A stretch of DNA of 7,827 nt from Candidatus Ethanoperedens thermophilum (GCA_012910725.1 WNEG01000055.1:1-7827), one strand, 5' to 3'; counted from the stretch's first letter, positions 1 to 6,062 are shown. Made by a program: numbers and translations. The notes: generated by a model from the sequence alone, not told the origin.

Positions 1-58
1 TTTCTGCAATACACCGTCGTAAGACGAGAAAATCCTTGCTGCATCTGGGTTAACTCGA

Positions 59-83
59 GTACATAAAGTTATACTTTATGCAC
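59..83. repeat. Palindromic hairpin, left flank
   Basis: Arms at 59-68 and 74-83 flank a 5-base AT loop. The inner 7 bp pair perfectly (cataaag with ctttatg), followed by one A·C mismatch and two more pairs. On the minus strand the mismatch becomes a G·U wobble. It lies outside any gene, beyond the 3' end of the ABC operon. Function is unknown; it resembles the other stem-loops at the window edges in design but not in sequence. Confidence 0.55.
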
Positions 84-104
84 TACAACAAATCCCTCAA
101 GAAA

Positions 105-125
105 CTGTACAACTTCGTTGTACAG
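105..125. repeat. 9-bp triloop hairpin, family shared with right flank
   Basis: A perfect 9-bp stem (ctgtacaac with gttgtacag) surrounds a TTC loop and is followed by aa. Near-identical hairpins occur at 7626-7646 and 7693-7713, so this is a dispersed repeat family. Read on the minus strand the stem is followed by tttctt, so it could also act as a terminator-like structure downstream of the ABC operon. The repeat is seen directly; the role is inference. Confidence 0.7.
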
Positions 126-152
126 AAATAACATTTCAGATGTAGTAGACTG

Positions 153-194
153 AGGTGCGTTTATACTTTCCTATACGTCAAGAAACGCAAACCT
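153..194 (-). terminator. Possible terminator of the ABC operon
   Basis: An inverted repeat lies 19-60 bp beyond the stop codon of the ATPase gene. Core arms gcgttt (157-162) and aaacgc (183-188) extend to aggt and acct with a 2-base bulge. There is no strong T-run after it on the minus strand, so the terminator call is weak. It may only be another of the stem-loops in this flank. Confidence 0.25.
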
Positions 195-212
195 ACTTAG
201 TTTTATGTACTT

Positions 213-1040
213 TCAGCAGAGTAAACAGTTTCTCTCCAAGGCTTCTGTGCTGGTTCGCTTCTCATTTTTCAGCAGAGTAAGCAGCCTCTCTCTAAGCTCA
301 TTTGCTTCTGTGCTGGTTCGCTTTCGCGGTCTTGCTACTGTAATATTCATACATTCAACAATGCTGCCTGGTCTTGCAGACATCACAATAACCCTATCTG
401 CAAGGTATACTGCTTCATCGATGCTGTGTGTCACAAACAAAACAGTTTTCTTTGTTCTCTCCCAGATTTCCAATAATTCCTCCTGTAGTATGTTTCTTGT
501 TTGTGCATCCACCGAGCCAAACGGCTCATCCATTAACAAAATAGAGGGGTCATTTGCAAGAGCTCTGGCAATTGCTGCTCTCTGTTTCATACCCCCCGAA
601 AGTTCGTATGGGTAGTGGTTCTCAAACCCCTTGAGTCCTACGAGATTTATGCACTCATTAGCAATCCTGTACTGCTCTTCTTTGTCAATCTCCTTGATTT
701 CAAGCCCAAATGTAACATTTTTGATGACTGTTCTCCATGGGAATAATGAAAACTCCTGAAATACCATTCCTCTATCCGGGGATGGTTCTTTTACTTCTTC
801 ACCATCAAGGATAATCTCTCCACTATTGGGGTGGTCTAATCCAGCAATCATTCTAAGCAGTGTAGTTTTACCACATCCCGATGGACCTATAATACATAAA
901 AACTCATTTGGCTTAACATTCAGGTTAACATTTTCCAATACATTCATTTCATTGTTATTGGTTCTAAATGTCTTCGTTATATTCCGAATTTCGAGTTTGT
1001 AATTCATTTCAATCTTTTTATCCACTTTGATTATTTTCAT
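213..1040 (-). CDS. ABC importer ATPase, SsuB/TauB/NrtD family
   Basis: Cytoplasmic ATP-hydrolysing subunit of a small-organic-ligand importer, driving the permease at 3565-4338. In the 275-residue product Walker A is GPSGCGKTT (52-60), the Q-loop glutamine is Q95, the signature is LSGGM (147-151), Walker B is ILLMDEP (167-173) and the H-loop is H205, so all catalytic motifs are intact. The family fit is clear but does not separate sulfonate, taurine, nitrate or HMP-precursor transporters. It is the last gene of the operon, 14 bp after SBP1. The start is uncertain: ATG at 1040 is the longest, while ATG at 1007 (264 residues) matches the usual family N-terminus better. The C-terminal tail is odd: KRTSTEA occurs at 240-246 and 261-267, the product of a tandem DNA duplication that ends in an atypical sequence rich in Cys and Leu. 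Confidence 0.93.
   Translation of the reverse strand: MKIIKVDKKIEMNYKLEIRNITKTFRTNNNEMNVLENVNLNVKPNEFLCIIGPSGCGKTTLLRMIAGLDHPNSGEIILDGEEVKEPSPDRGMVFQEFSLFPWRTVIKNVTFGLEIKEIDKEEQYRIANECINLVGLKGFENHYPYELSGGMKQRAAIARALANDPSILLMDEPFGSVDAQTRNILQEELLEIWERTKKTVLFVTHSIDEAVYLADRVIVMSARPGSIVECMNITVARPRKRTSTEANELRERLLTLLKNEKRTSTEALERNCLLC
214..323 (-). repeat. Tandem duplication in the 3' end of the ATPase gene
   Basis: Two direct copies lie at 214-260 and 270-323. Both begin cagcagagtaa on the plus strand and end with the identical block gcttctgtgctggttcgctt (241-260 and 304-323). Spacing is 56 bp at one end and 63 bp at the other, so the copies differ by 7 bases, which is not a multiple of three. Hence the second coding copy leaves the original frame after RTSTEA and ends early. 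Without the frame slip it would read on to LLKST and a stop. Confidence 0.8.
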
Positions 1041-1054
1041 TCTTTTGATTATTT

Positions 1055-2071
1055 TTATTTTTCTCTTCTTATTTCATCATAGAAACTTGTATCAAAAATA
1101 TCCTCTTCTTCAAGTACTCTGACTCCCCTGCTTTCATATCTTTCCCTGTTCAGTTCATAAATAACTCTTGCATATTCAAGTCCATCATCGATCTCAAGAT
1201 GTGGATCATGAATCCAGCACATACCTGTTACATTCAGTGAGTGCATAATCACCGATACATTGATATTATACCGCTTTCCAAAGATTTCCCCTGCCTCTTC
1301 TGGGTGCTTATTGATGTAGTTAGTAGCACGAATATGGATCTTAATAATCTGCTTGACTATGTCTGGATGCTCACTGATCATCTCCTCACTTGCAACCAAG
1401 CAGCAGCATGCATGGTTTGGCCACATCTCATCTCCAACAGTTACAATTCTTCCATATCCTGCTTCCTCAATCATCGAAGGATAGGGTGTGCAAATAAAAG
1501 CGGCATCAATAGCATTAGCGCCAATAGCTGTAACAGCATCACTTGGCCCCATTGCTTTTATATCTACATCCGTTTCAGGATCTATTCCATTATCTAACAA
1601 CCATTTTGAAAGAATGGTATGAGGAATCGAGCCAGGTGGGTATGTTGCAATGTTCATGCCTTTTAAAGAATGTGGCCCATTATATTTATCAGCAAGGTCT
1701 GAACGAATAACTAATGCATCTCCCTTGGTCTCCACACCTGCAATTAATTTTGCATCTAAACCCTCGTACATAGCTGAAATTGGTGGTGCCATACCTACAT
1801 AAGCCACATCAAGGTCTCCAGCAAGCATTGCATGCATCTCTGGAGGCCCGGATGAGAATTCCTTCATCTCCACTTTTTCTATGCCAAACTTTGCAAGGTC
1901 TTCTTCCCACCACCCCTTTTCTGATGCCAGCATTGCTGCTGTCTGGTGATTTATTGGTTGGCAGCCTATATAAAGAGTGGTCATTTTCGAAGGTGTTTTT
2001 TCGTCTACACATCCTGCAAAGATTGCAATCAGTGCAATAGCTATTAAACTTAGCATAATTCTTTTTTTCAT
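1055..2071 (-). CDS. Substrate-binding lipoprotein SBP1, SsuA/NrtA/THI5-like
   Basis: Extracytoplasmic solute receptor of the importer, 338 residues. The N-terminus is a lipoprotein signal: positive MKKR, a hydrophobic stretch and lipobox FAGC with C21 as the predicted lipid-anchored residue. The mature part begins with a TTLYIG strand and continues with the EKGWWEEDLAKFG and AGDLDVAYVG elements typical of the NMT1/THI5/SsuA periplasmic-binding fold. A HACCC run (H220, C222-C224) is shared with SBP2 and is unusual for this superfamily. It follows the radical-SAM gene after 29 bp and precedes the ATPase by 14 bp. It is a paralog of SBP2: about 88% identical by eye over the first 110 residues and much less in the C-terminal half. 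The ligand is unknown. The start matches SBP2 when SBP2 starts at 5354. Confidence 0.9.
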   Translation of the reverse strand: MKKRIMLSLIAIALIAIFAGCVDEKTPSKMTTLYIGCQPINHQTAAMLASEKGWWEEDLAKFGIEKVEMKEFSSGPPEMHAMLAGDLDVAYVGMAPPISAMYEGLDAKLIAGVETKGDALVIRSDLADKYNGPHSLKGMNIATYPPGSIPHTILSKWLLDNGIDPETDVDIKAMGPSDAVTAIGANAIDAAFICTPYPSMIEEAGYGRIVTVGDEMWPNHACCCLVASEEMISEHPDIVKQIIKIHIRATNYINKHPEEAGEIFGKRYNINVSVIMHSLNVTGMCWIHDPHLEIDDGLEYARVIYELNRERYESRGVRVLEEEDIFDTSFYDEIRREK

Positions 2072-2100
2072 TTCAATCGCTTCTATTCTATTTTTATGTT

Positions 2101-3270
2101 CTAAATACCATAGTTTATTATCTCATGCAAGGGAAAGCAAGCATTACATCTCCCGCAGCCTGCTTTCGTTTTTAGTGGATTTAATCCATAATCTCTAATC
2201 GTATCCAGCCATGCTTCATAGACCACAACAGCATCTTTCAAAGATGGTGGCTTTTTTTTCTCATAATCTGCGCCATACAAAGGTCTGAAAGGTTTTGGCA
2301 GGGGTATTGCCCCAGTTTCTGCTATTGTTTTGATTCCTTCAATGGTTTTCTCCTTTGGTTCAAGTCCTATCAATATCCACGATTCCACTTGATTCTCTCC
2401 AAATATCTCTACAGCTTCTCTCATAGCATTTAAATAATCTTCTGTCGAATTATCCTTATTCTTCCCTGGAATTACTTCTTTTCTTGCACTTTCATCATAA
2501 ACCTCTAAATTAAAGCTGATTTCCGTAGTACCTGCAGAATAAAGAGTTTCCATTTCCTCGGGTTCGATTGGACAAATTTGTATACCAATTGGGAGCTTGC
2601 TCACTTTTTTTATAGCAGAAATTGTTCCTTCATACTCTTTTACTGCGTCTTTCAGTGTTCCAGAATTTATGTTTACATCTTTCAGTTCCACATATTTTTT
2701 CCTTTTTTCAAGCTCTTGCTTTGTGAGGTTTGGATTGTATTTATCTTCAATATCATAACATGCCCTGAGTTCTGAGTTCGCTTCTATCTCCTGTATTGCT
2801 CTTGCAACATCTTCTGGTTCATGGATTACCACTTCTTCACCAACATCAATGATGCAAAACTTGCAGCCTTTCCCCTGCTCTTTATAAATACAGAAATTTG
2901 ATAACATTGTCGCAAGAGAGTCTTTTCCATGCAATTGGATCTCATTAAACAAGTGAGTAAAATGCCATTTCGGCTCTCTTAATGTAGCTCTAATGGTCTT
3001 TTCACCTTCCTTTAGTATCCACCCCTCGCCATTTATTATTTTGAATTCGTAAGGTGATTCTTCCAGAAATGGTTGTAAAACGCCTATATTACAGGATTCT
3101 CCATGATTTAAAATAAAGTGTTTACCACTCCCAGCAATCCCTGCTCTTGACTTTCCACCTCCAGCATATTCATCTGGGACTATCTCATGGTAGTATCTCG
3201 CATTTGAATTCACTTTTAGCCCTTTGCAGAGCAAGCCAATTTTTAACCTGGTAATATCTTTATTTCTCAT
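2101..3270 (-). CDS. Radical-SAM enzyme with atypical CX8CX2C motif, in ABC operon
   Basis: Predicted cytoplasmic radical-SAM enzyme of 389 residues. The likely 4Fe-4S/SAM cysteines are C127, C136 and C139 (NFCIYKEQGKGCKFC), giving CX8CX2C instead of the usual CX3CX2C. Downstream SFNLEVYD (about 252-259), PGK (268-270), FGENQVESWILIGLEP (290-305) and GAIPLPKPFRP (320-330) resemble the barrel of biotin-synthase-related radical-SAM proteins; that placement is from memory. The C-terminus has a second cluster-like motif, C372, C375 and C378 (GCGRCNAC). The reaction is unknown. I chose ATG 3270 over ATG 3291 because it overlaps the preceding TGA as ATGA, follows a GAGGGGGAT purine tract, and is mirrored by the duplicated gene start at 3568. 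Its place between importer genes suggests it acts on the imported ligand; this is inference. Confidence 0.8.
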   Translation of the reverse strand: MRNKDITRLKIGLLCKGLKVNSNARYYHEIVPDEYAGGGKSRAGIAGSGKHFILNHGESCNIGVLQPFLEESPYEFKIINGEGWILKEGEKTIRATLREPKWHFTHLFNEIQLHGKDSLATMLSNFCIYKEQGKGCKFCIIDVGEEVVIHEPEDVARAIQEIEANSELRACYDIEDKYNPNLTKQELEKRKKYVELKDVNINSGTLKDAVKEYEGTISAIKKVSKLPIGIQICPIEPEEMETLYSAGTTEISFNLEVYDESARKEVIPGKNKDNSTEDYLNAMREAVEIFGENQVESWILIGLEPKEKTIEGIKTIAETGAIPLPKPFRPLYGADYEKKKPPSLKDAVVVYEAWLDTIRDYGLNPLKTKAGCGRCNACFPLHEIINYGI

Positions 3271-3313
3271 TTCACTATCCCCCTCTTCCATTTAAACACC
3301 CCATCCTCAACGA
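3240..3313 (-). repeat. Direct repeat copy 1 of the permease/radical-SAM junction
   Basis: This 74-bp segment matches 3538-3611 at 66 of 74 positions without gaps. It contains the last 14 codons of a permease (VEDGVFKWKRGIVK; the intact gene has R in place of G), the stop, and the first 10 codons of the radical-SAM gene. Here the permease part is only a fragment and the radical-SAM part leads into the intact gene. Confidence 0.9.
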
Positions 3314-3533
3314 TCCTGTTATCTAACAACCATTTTGAAAGAATTGTGTGTGGAGTGGAAACAAGGGGGTGGGTCCCTATTGTCATGTACTTTAAAGATT
3401 GCAGTTCTTTATATTTATCAACAAGGTCCAAACTGACAACCAACGCATCTCTTTGGGCCTCCACCATCGTAATTAATTTTGCATCTAAGCCCCCACAAGT
3501 GCCTGGTTGGTATCCGGTGTGAAGTATGGTCAT
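3267..3533 (-). pseudogene. Chimeric remnant: deleted third SBP fused to permease tail
   Basis: An 88-codon open frame built from pieces. Codons 1-74 are a third substrate-binding protein: MTILHTGYQP matches the mature start of SBP2 (MTTLHIGYQP), then about 60 codons are missing in frame, and the sequence resumes at GLDAK and runs to HTILSKWLLDN. Codons 75-88 (VEDGVFKWKRGIVK) are the permease C-terminus. It has no signal peptide, no lipobox and no C-terminal lobe, so it cannot be a working receptor. The SBP part shares some positions only with SBP1 and others only with SBP2, so it came from a distinct paralog. Its ATG overlaps the preceding stub's TGA, and its TGA overlaps the radical-SAM ATG. 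It may survive only as a translational bridge. Confidence 0.85.
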
Positions 3534-3568
3534 TGACTTTTTAACCTCGTGATATCCTTATTTTTCAT
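3530..3568 (-). pseudogene. Stub of a duplicated radical-SAM gene (12 codons)
   Basis: The frame MKNKDITRLKSQ-stop begins in the ATGA overlap with the permease stop. Its first 10 residues match the intact radical-SAM start (MRNKDITRLK) at 9 of 10 positions. After AAAA the sequence jumps to SBP-like DNA, marking a deletion junction. Its TGA overlaps the ATG of the chimeric frame that follows. Confidence 0.8.
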
Positions 3569-3611
3569 TTCACTATTCCCCTCTTCCATTTAAACACCCT
3601 ATCTTCAACAA
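3538..3611 (-). repeat. Direct repeat copy 2 of the permease/radical-SAM junction
   Basis: This is the partner of 3240-3313, offset by 298 bp with 8 substitutions and no gaps. Here the permease part belongs to the full-length gene and the radical-SAM part is the truncated stub. Together the two copies show that a permease/radical-SAM gene pair was once present twice. Confidence 0.9.
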
Positions 3612-4338
3612 GATACCTGAATAAGCGGTCTATGCACAGTGCAACCAATCCAAGGACAAGCATGTAAGCTATTACATAATCCATCTGATGCAGATAGTAA
3701 AATTTCTGGAATAGCCGATAGCCAAGCCCACTATTACTGACTCCGAACATCTCAGCAGCTACCACACACATCCACCCGACACCCATTCCAACTCTTGTCC
3801 CGGTGGCAATCGAGGGAAGGGCATAAGGAAAAGCGACATACTTGATCAGCTTTATATCCCCGGTGCATCCAAGCACTTTACCGGTCTCTACCAGCACCTT
3901 TGGCACATTTTTAAATCCTGTATAGCTGTCAATTAAGATTGGGAAAAATGCACCGATGAATATGATAAAACCGGCTGCAGAATGATTAAGACCTATCCAG
4001 AGAATTGCAACCGGTATCCATGCGAGAGGTGGTATAGGTCTTACGATTTCAATGAGCGGGTCTATCGCTTTGAACACATTCTCGAACCATCCCATGACAA
4101 TTGCCAGGGGAAGTGCTGCACAAAATGCAAGGGTAAGTCCTATACCAAAGTGAAGGAGACTTACCAGCACATCCGGGATTAACACACTCCTAAGTGCGTA
4201 GATGGAAAAAACAACGCTTGAAAAGCGTGGCAAGATTAAAGAATCTCTTATTATATATCCTGCCACAAACTCCCAGAGAACAAGAACTGTGATTAGTGGA
4301 GCTAACCACAATCCCTTCTCTTTTATCGGTATCTTCAT
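3565..4338 (-). CDS. ABC importer permease, SsuC/TauC/NrtB family
   Basis: Inner-membrane channel subunit of 257 residues, normal length for the family. Hydrophobic segments are visible around 10-30, 63-83, 105-137, 180-200 and 222-240, consistent with about six membrane helices. The EAA-type cytoplasmic loop that docks on the ATPase lies at about 149-177 (ETGKVLGCTG followed by FPYALPSI). PIPPLAWIPVAILWIGL (101-117) is typical of this family. The ATG overlaps the SBP2 stop as ATGA (4335-4338), indicating translational coupling, and its own stop overlaps the start of the radical-SAM stub the same way. It is the only complete permease in the window, so both SBPs presumably use it, most likely as a homodimer. 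Substrate specificity cannot be assigned. Confidence 0.92.
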   Translation of the reverse strand: MKIPIKEKGLWLAPLITVLVLWEFVAGYIIRDSLILPRFSSVVFSIYALRSVLIPDVLVSLLHFGIGLTLAFCAALPLAIVMGWFENVFKAIDPLIEIVRPIPPLAWIPVAILWIGLNHSAAGFIIFIGAFFPILIDSYTGFKNVPKVLVETGKVLGCTGDIKLIKYVAFPYALPSIATGTRVGMGVGWMCVVAAEMFGVSNSGLGYRLFQKFYYLHQMDYVIAYMLVLGLVALCIDRLFRYLVEDRVFKWKRGIVK

Positions 4339-5354
4339 CTTTTTATTTCGTCATAGAAGCTTGTATCAAAAACATCTTCTTTTTCAAGCATTTTTATACC
4401 TTTTCTTTCATATCTCTCTTTGTTCAGGCTATAGATTACTCTTGCATATTCAAGACCCGACTCAACCTCGAGATGTGGATCATAAATCCATTGCATATCT
4501 GTTGCATCTATCGACTTTTGTATCGTCCCAACGTCTGCATCCAGCCACTTTGCACAAATCTCAGCCGCCTCCTCTGGATGTTCAATTTCGTATTCGGTAG
4601 CACGTATATGCGTCTTAATAATTTCCTTTACTATCTCAGGATGTTCCCTGATCATCTTACCACTTGCAGTCAGGCAGCAGCATGCATGGTCTTTCCACAT
4701 CGAACCAGACCATTCAACGATTACTCCATTACCTTCCTCTATGATGATGGTGGGTGAGGGGCTTGCAAGAAATACGCAATCAACGGTTTTAGCTCCAATG
4801 GCGGTAATAGCATCACTCGGGCCCATCGCTTTCATGTCTACGTCTTTTTCAGGATCTATTCCATTATCTAACAACCATTTTGAAAGAATGGTGTGCTGGA
4901 TCGACCCTGGTGGAAATGTTGCTATGGTCATACCTTTTAATGATTGGGCTCCTTTGTATTCATCAGCAAACTCTGGACGGATAACGATTGCAGAGCCCTG
5001 CGTCTGAACTCCGGCAACAATCTTTGCATCCAAACCTTCGTACATGGCAGCAATGGGTGGTGAAACACCCACATAAGCTACATCAAGGTCTCCAGCAAGC
5101 ATTGCATGCATCTCTGGTGGTCCTGAAGGGAATTCCTTCATCTCTACTTTTTCTATGCCAAACTTTGCAAGGTCTTCTCCCCACCATCCCTTTTCTGATG
5201 CCAGCATCGCAGCAATCTGGTGCGTGCTTGGTTGGTATCCAATGTGAAGAGTGGTCATTTCTGAAGGTGTTTTTTCGTCTACACATCCCGCAAAGATTGC
5301 AATCAATGCAACCGATACGATAGCTATTAAACTCAGTATAATTCTTCTTTTCAT
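4335..5354 (-). CDS. Substrate-binding lipoprotein SBP2, SsuA/NrtA/THI5-like
   Basis: First gene of the ABC operon, a 339-residue solute receptor. The signal runs from MKRR through a hydrophobic core to lipobox FAGC, with C24 as the lipid anchor. The mature N-terminus (MTTLHIGYQP) and the GWWGEDLAKFG and AGDLDVAYVG elements are typical of the SsuA/THI5 fold. H223 and C225-C227 form the same HACCC motif as in SBP1. I start it at ATG 5354 rather than the in-frame GTG at 5363, because the GTGAT containing that codon resembles a ribosome-binding site four bases upstream and because this start aligns with SBP1. It carries three extra residues in the signal helix relative to SBP1. The C-terminal half diverges strongly from SBP1, so the two may bind different but related ligands. 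Confidence 0.9.
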   Translation of the reverse strand: MKRRIILSLIAIVSVALIAIFAGCVDEKTPSEMTTLHIGYQPSTHQIAAMLASEKGWWGEDLAKFGIEKVEMKEFPSGPPEMHAMLAGDLDVAYVGVSPPIAAMYEGLDAKIVAGVQTQGSAIVIRPEFADEYKGAQSLKGMTIATFPPGSIQHTILSKWLLDNGIDPEKDVDMKAMGPSDAITAIGAKTVDCVFLASPSPTIIIEEGNGVIVEWSGSMWKDHACCCLTASGKMIREHPEIVKEIIKTHIRATEYEIEHPEEAAEICAKWLDADVGTIQKSIDATDMQWIYDPHLEVESGLEYARVIYSLNKERYERKGIKMLEKEDVFDTSFYDEIKR

Positions 5355-5390
5355 TTTAATCACTTTTAGTCCATTTTACTTATTACTGAG

Positions 5391-5401
5391 TATTTTTTAT
5401 A
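5391..5401 (-). promoter_or_regulatory. Candidate TATA box of the ABC operon
   Basis: On the minus strand this reads TATAAAAAATA. It lies about 37 bp upstream of the SBP2 ATG, so a start of transcription some 25 bp downstream leaves a short leader with room for the GTGAT ribosome site. It is enclosed by the palindrome tgagta (5387-5392) and tactca (5400-5405), whose occupation would block promoter access. A second TATA-like element, CTTAAATAA on the minus strand near 5428-5436, is an alternative. Confidence 0.5.
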
Positions 5402-5417
5402 CTCAAGTCTTCTATCA

Positions 5418-5451
5418 GCACAAATCATTATTTAAGTTTTTCTATTTGTGC
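5418..5451. promoter_or_regulatory. Inverted repeat, candidate operator between divergent genes
   Basis: Perfect 8-bp arms gcacaaat (5418-5425) and atttgtgc (5444-5451) are separated by 18 bp. They lie upstream of both divergent TATA boxes: about 17-60 bp from the operon box and 36-76 bp from the regulator box. The geometry suits a dimeric regulator controlling both directions. The divergent HTH protein is the natural candidate, but there is no direct evidence for this. Confidence 0.4.
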
Positions 5452-5486
5452 ACTAAATTGTCTAATTGTATAATAACACAGCAAGA

Positions 5487-5494
5487 TATATAAA
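5487..5494 (+). promoter_or_regulatory. TATA box of the HTH regulator gene
   Basis: TATATAAA lies 26-33 bp upstream of ATG 5520. Archaeal transcription usually starts about 25 bp downstream of the box centre, which here falls within a few bases of the ATG. The transcript is therefore probably leaderless or nearly so. This supports the start at 5520 over the in-frame ATG at 5466, which lies upstream of the box. Confidence 0.6.
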
Positions 5495-5519
5495 TCAGAA
5501 AGGTCACTATCTATTATAT

Positions 5520-6062
5520 ATGAGTATTCCAGACAACATTGCAGACAACATGGTGGTTGAGATATTCAGGCACGATAAAGAGCTGCCAGCGGTATTAACA
5601 GAGACAATCAAACAAAAACTTGGAATTAGTATAGGAGAATTCAGTAAAAAATCTGGCATACCACCAAGCACGCTTTACAAAATCCTCTCTGGCGAAAGGG
5701 ATCCAAACCTGCGCACCCTCAGAATAATAATAAATACTGTAATTGGGATCGAGGACGTGCATGCGAAAAAGAATAAAAAATTCATTGCTGTTGTCTGTTC
5801 TCGTGGCTGTCTAGATGTACTTGAGAAAACAACGATCGATACTGGAAGAGACATCTTTGACATTAAGGAATACGCAGTTACAAGCATGGAAGAAGCAATG
5901 ATAGCAGCGATACAGGCAGAAAAAGACGACGCTTCTGCGATTGTATGTGCACCCATCGTCAGCTCTACGGTTGAAAAAGTAGTTAATATACCTGTTGCTA
6001 CGATAAAACCGAAATTAAGTATTGCCAGTGCGATTGAACTGGCAGCAAAAAAAACAAGCTAA
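5520..6062 (+). CDS. XRE-type helix-turn-helix regulator with C-terminal domain
   Basis: Predicted cytoplasmic transcription regulator of 180 residues. A helix-turn-helix of the XRE/Cro type lies at about 24-78: ISIGEFSKKSGIPPSTLYKI is the two-helix core, followed by LSGERDPNLRTL, the usual continuation of such domains. A basic linker (HAKKNKKF, 81-88) leads to a domain of about 90 residues with alternating beta strands and helices (FIAVVCSRG at 88-96, SAIVCAPIV at 139-147, IPVATIKP at 157-164). That domain looks like a ligand-sensing or oligomerisation module; I cannot name its family with confidence. C93, C97 and C143 may be redox- or metal-relevant. The gene is divergent from the ABC operon and upstream of dapF in the same direction. 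It may control both and itself, which is inference. Confidence 0.8.
   Translation: MSIPDNIADNMVVEIFRHDKELPAVLTETIKQKLGISIGEFSKKSGIPPSTLYKILSGERDPNLRTLRIIINTVIGIEDVHAKKNKKFIAVVCSRGCLDVLEKTTIDTGRDIFDIKEYAVTSMEEAMIAAIQAEKDDASAIVCAPIVSSTVEKVVNIPVATIKPKLSIASAIELAAKKTS

Noticed and set aside
1..60. Short palindromes (gttaac, ctcgag, cgtc-gtaa-gacg)
   Set aside because: They are too short to separate from chance in a stretch of this length.
205..615. Plus-strand open frame opposite the ATPase
   Set aside because: It lies antisense to a clear ABC ATPase and is low-complexity Ser/Phe/Val-rich with no recognisable motif.
1241..1597. Plus-strand frame with several cysteines and histidines
   Set aside because: It is antisense to SBP1; the composition is the shadow of the SBP coding sequence. 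Similar shadows opposite SBP2 (4202-5323) were rejected for the same reason.
1809..2012. Two similar minus-strand 67-residue frames (here and 5083-5286)
   Set aside because: They resemble each other only because they are the same alternate frame of the two paralogous SBP genes.
3271..3291. Upstream ATG (3291) for the radical-SAM gene
   Set aside because: It lies inside the permease-tail coding sequence. The ATG at 3270 overlaps the stop as ATGA and is mirrored by the duplicated copy.
5466..5519. N-terminal extension of the HTH gene from ATG 5466
   Set aside because: That ATG lies upstream of the best TATA box (5487-5494), and the added residues are not HTH-like. The start at 5520 fits a leaderless transcript.
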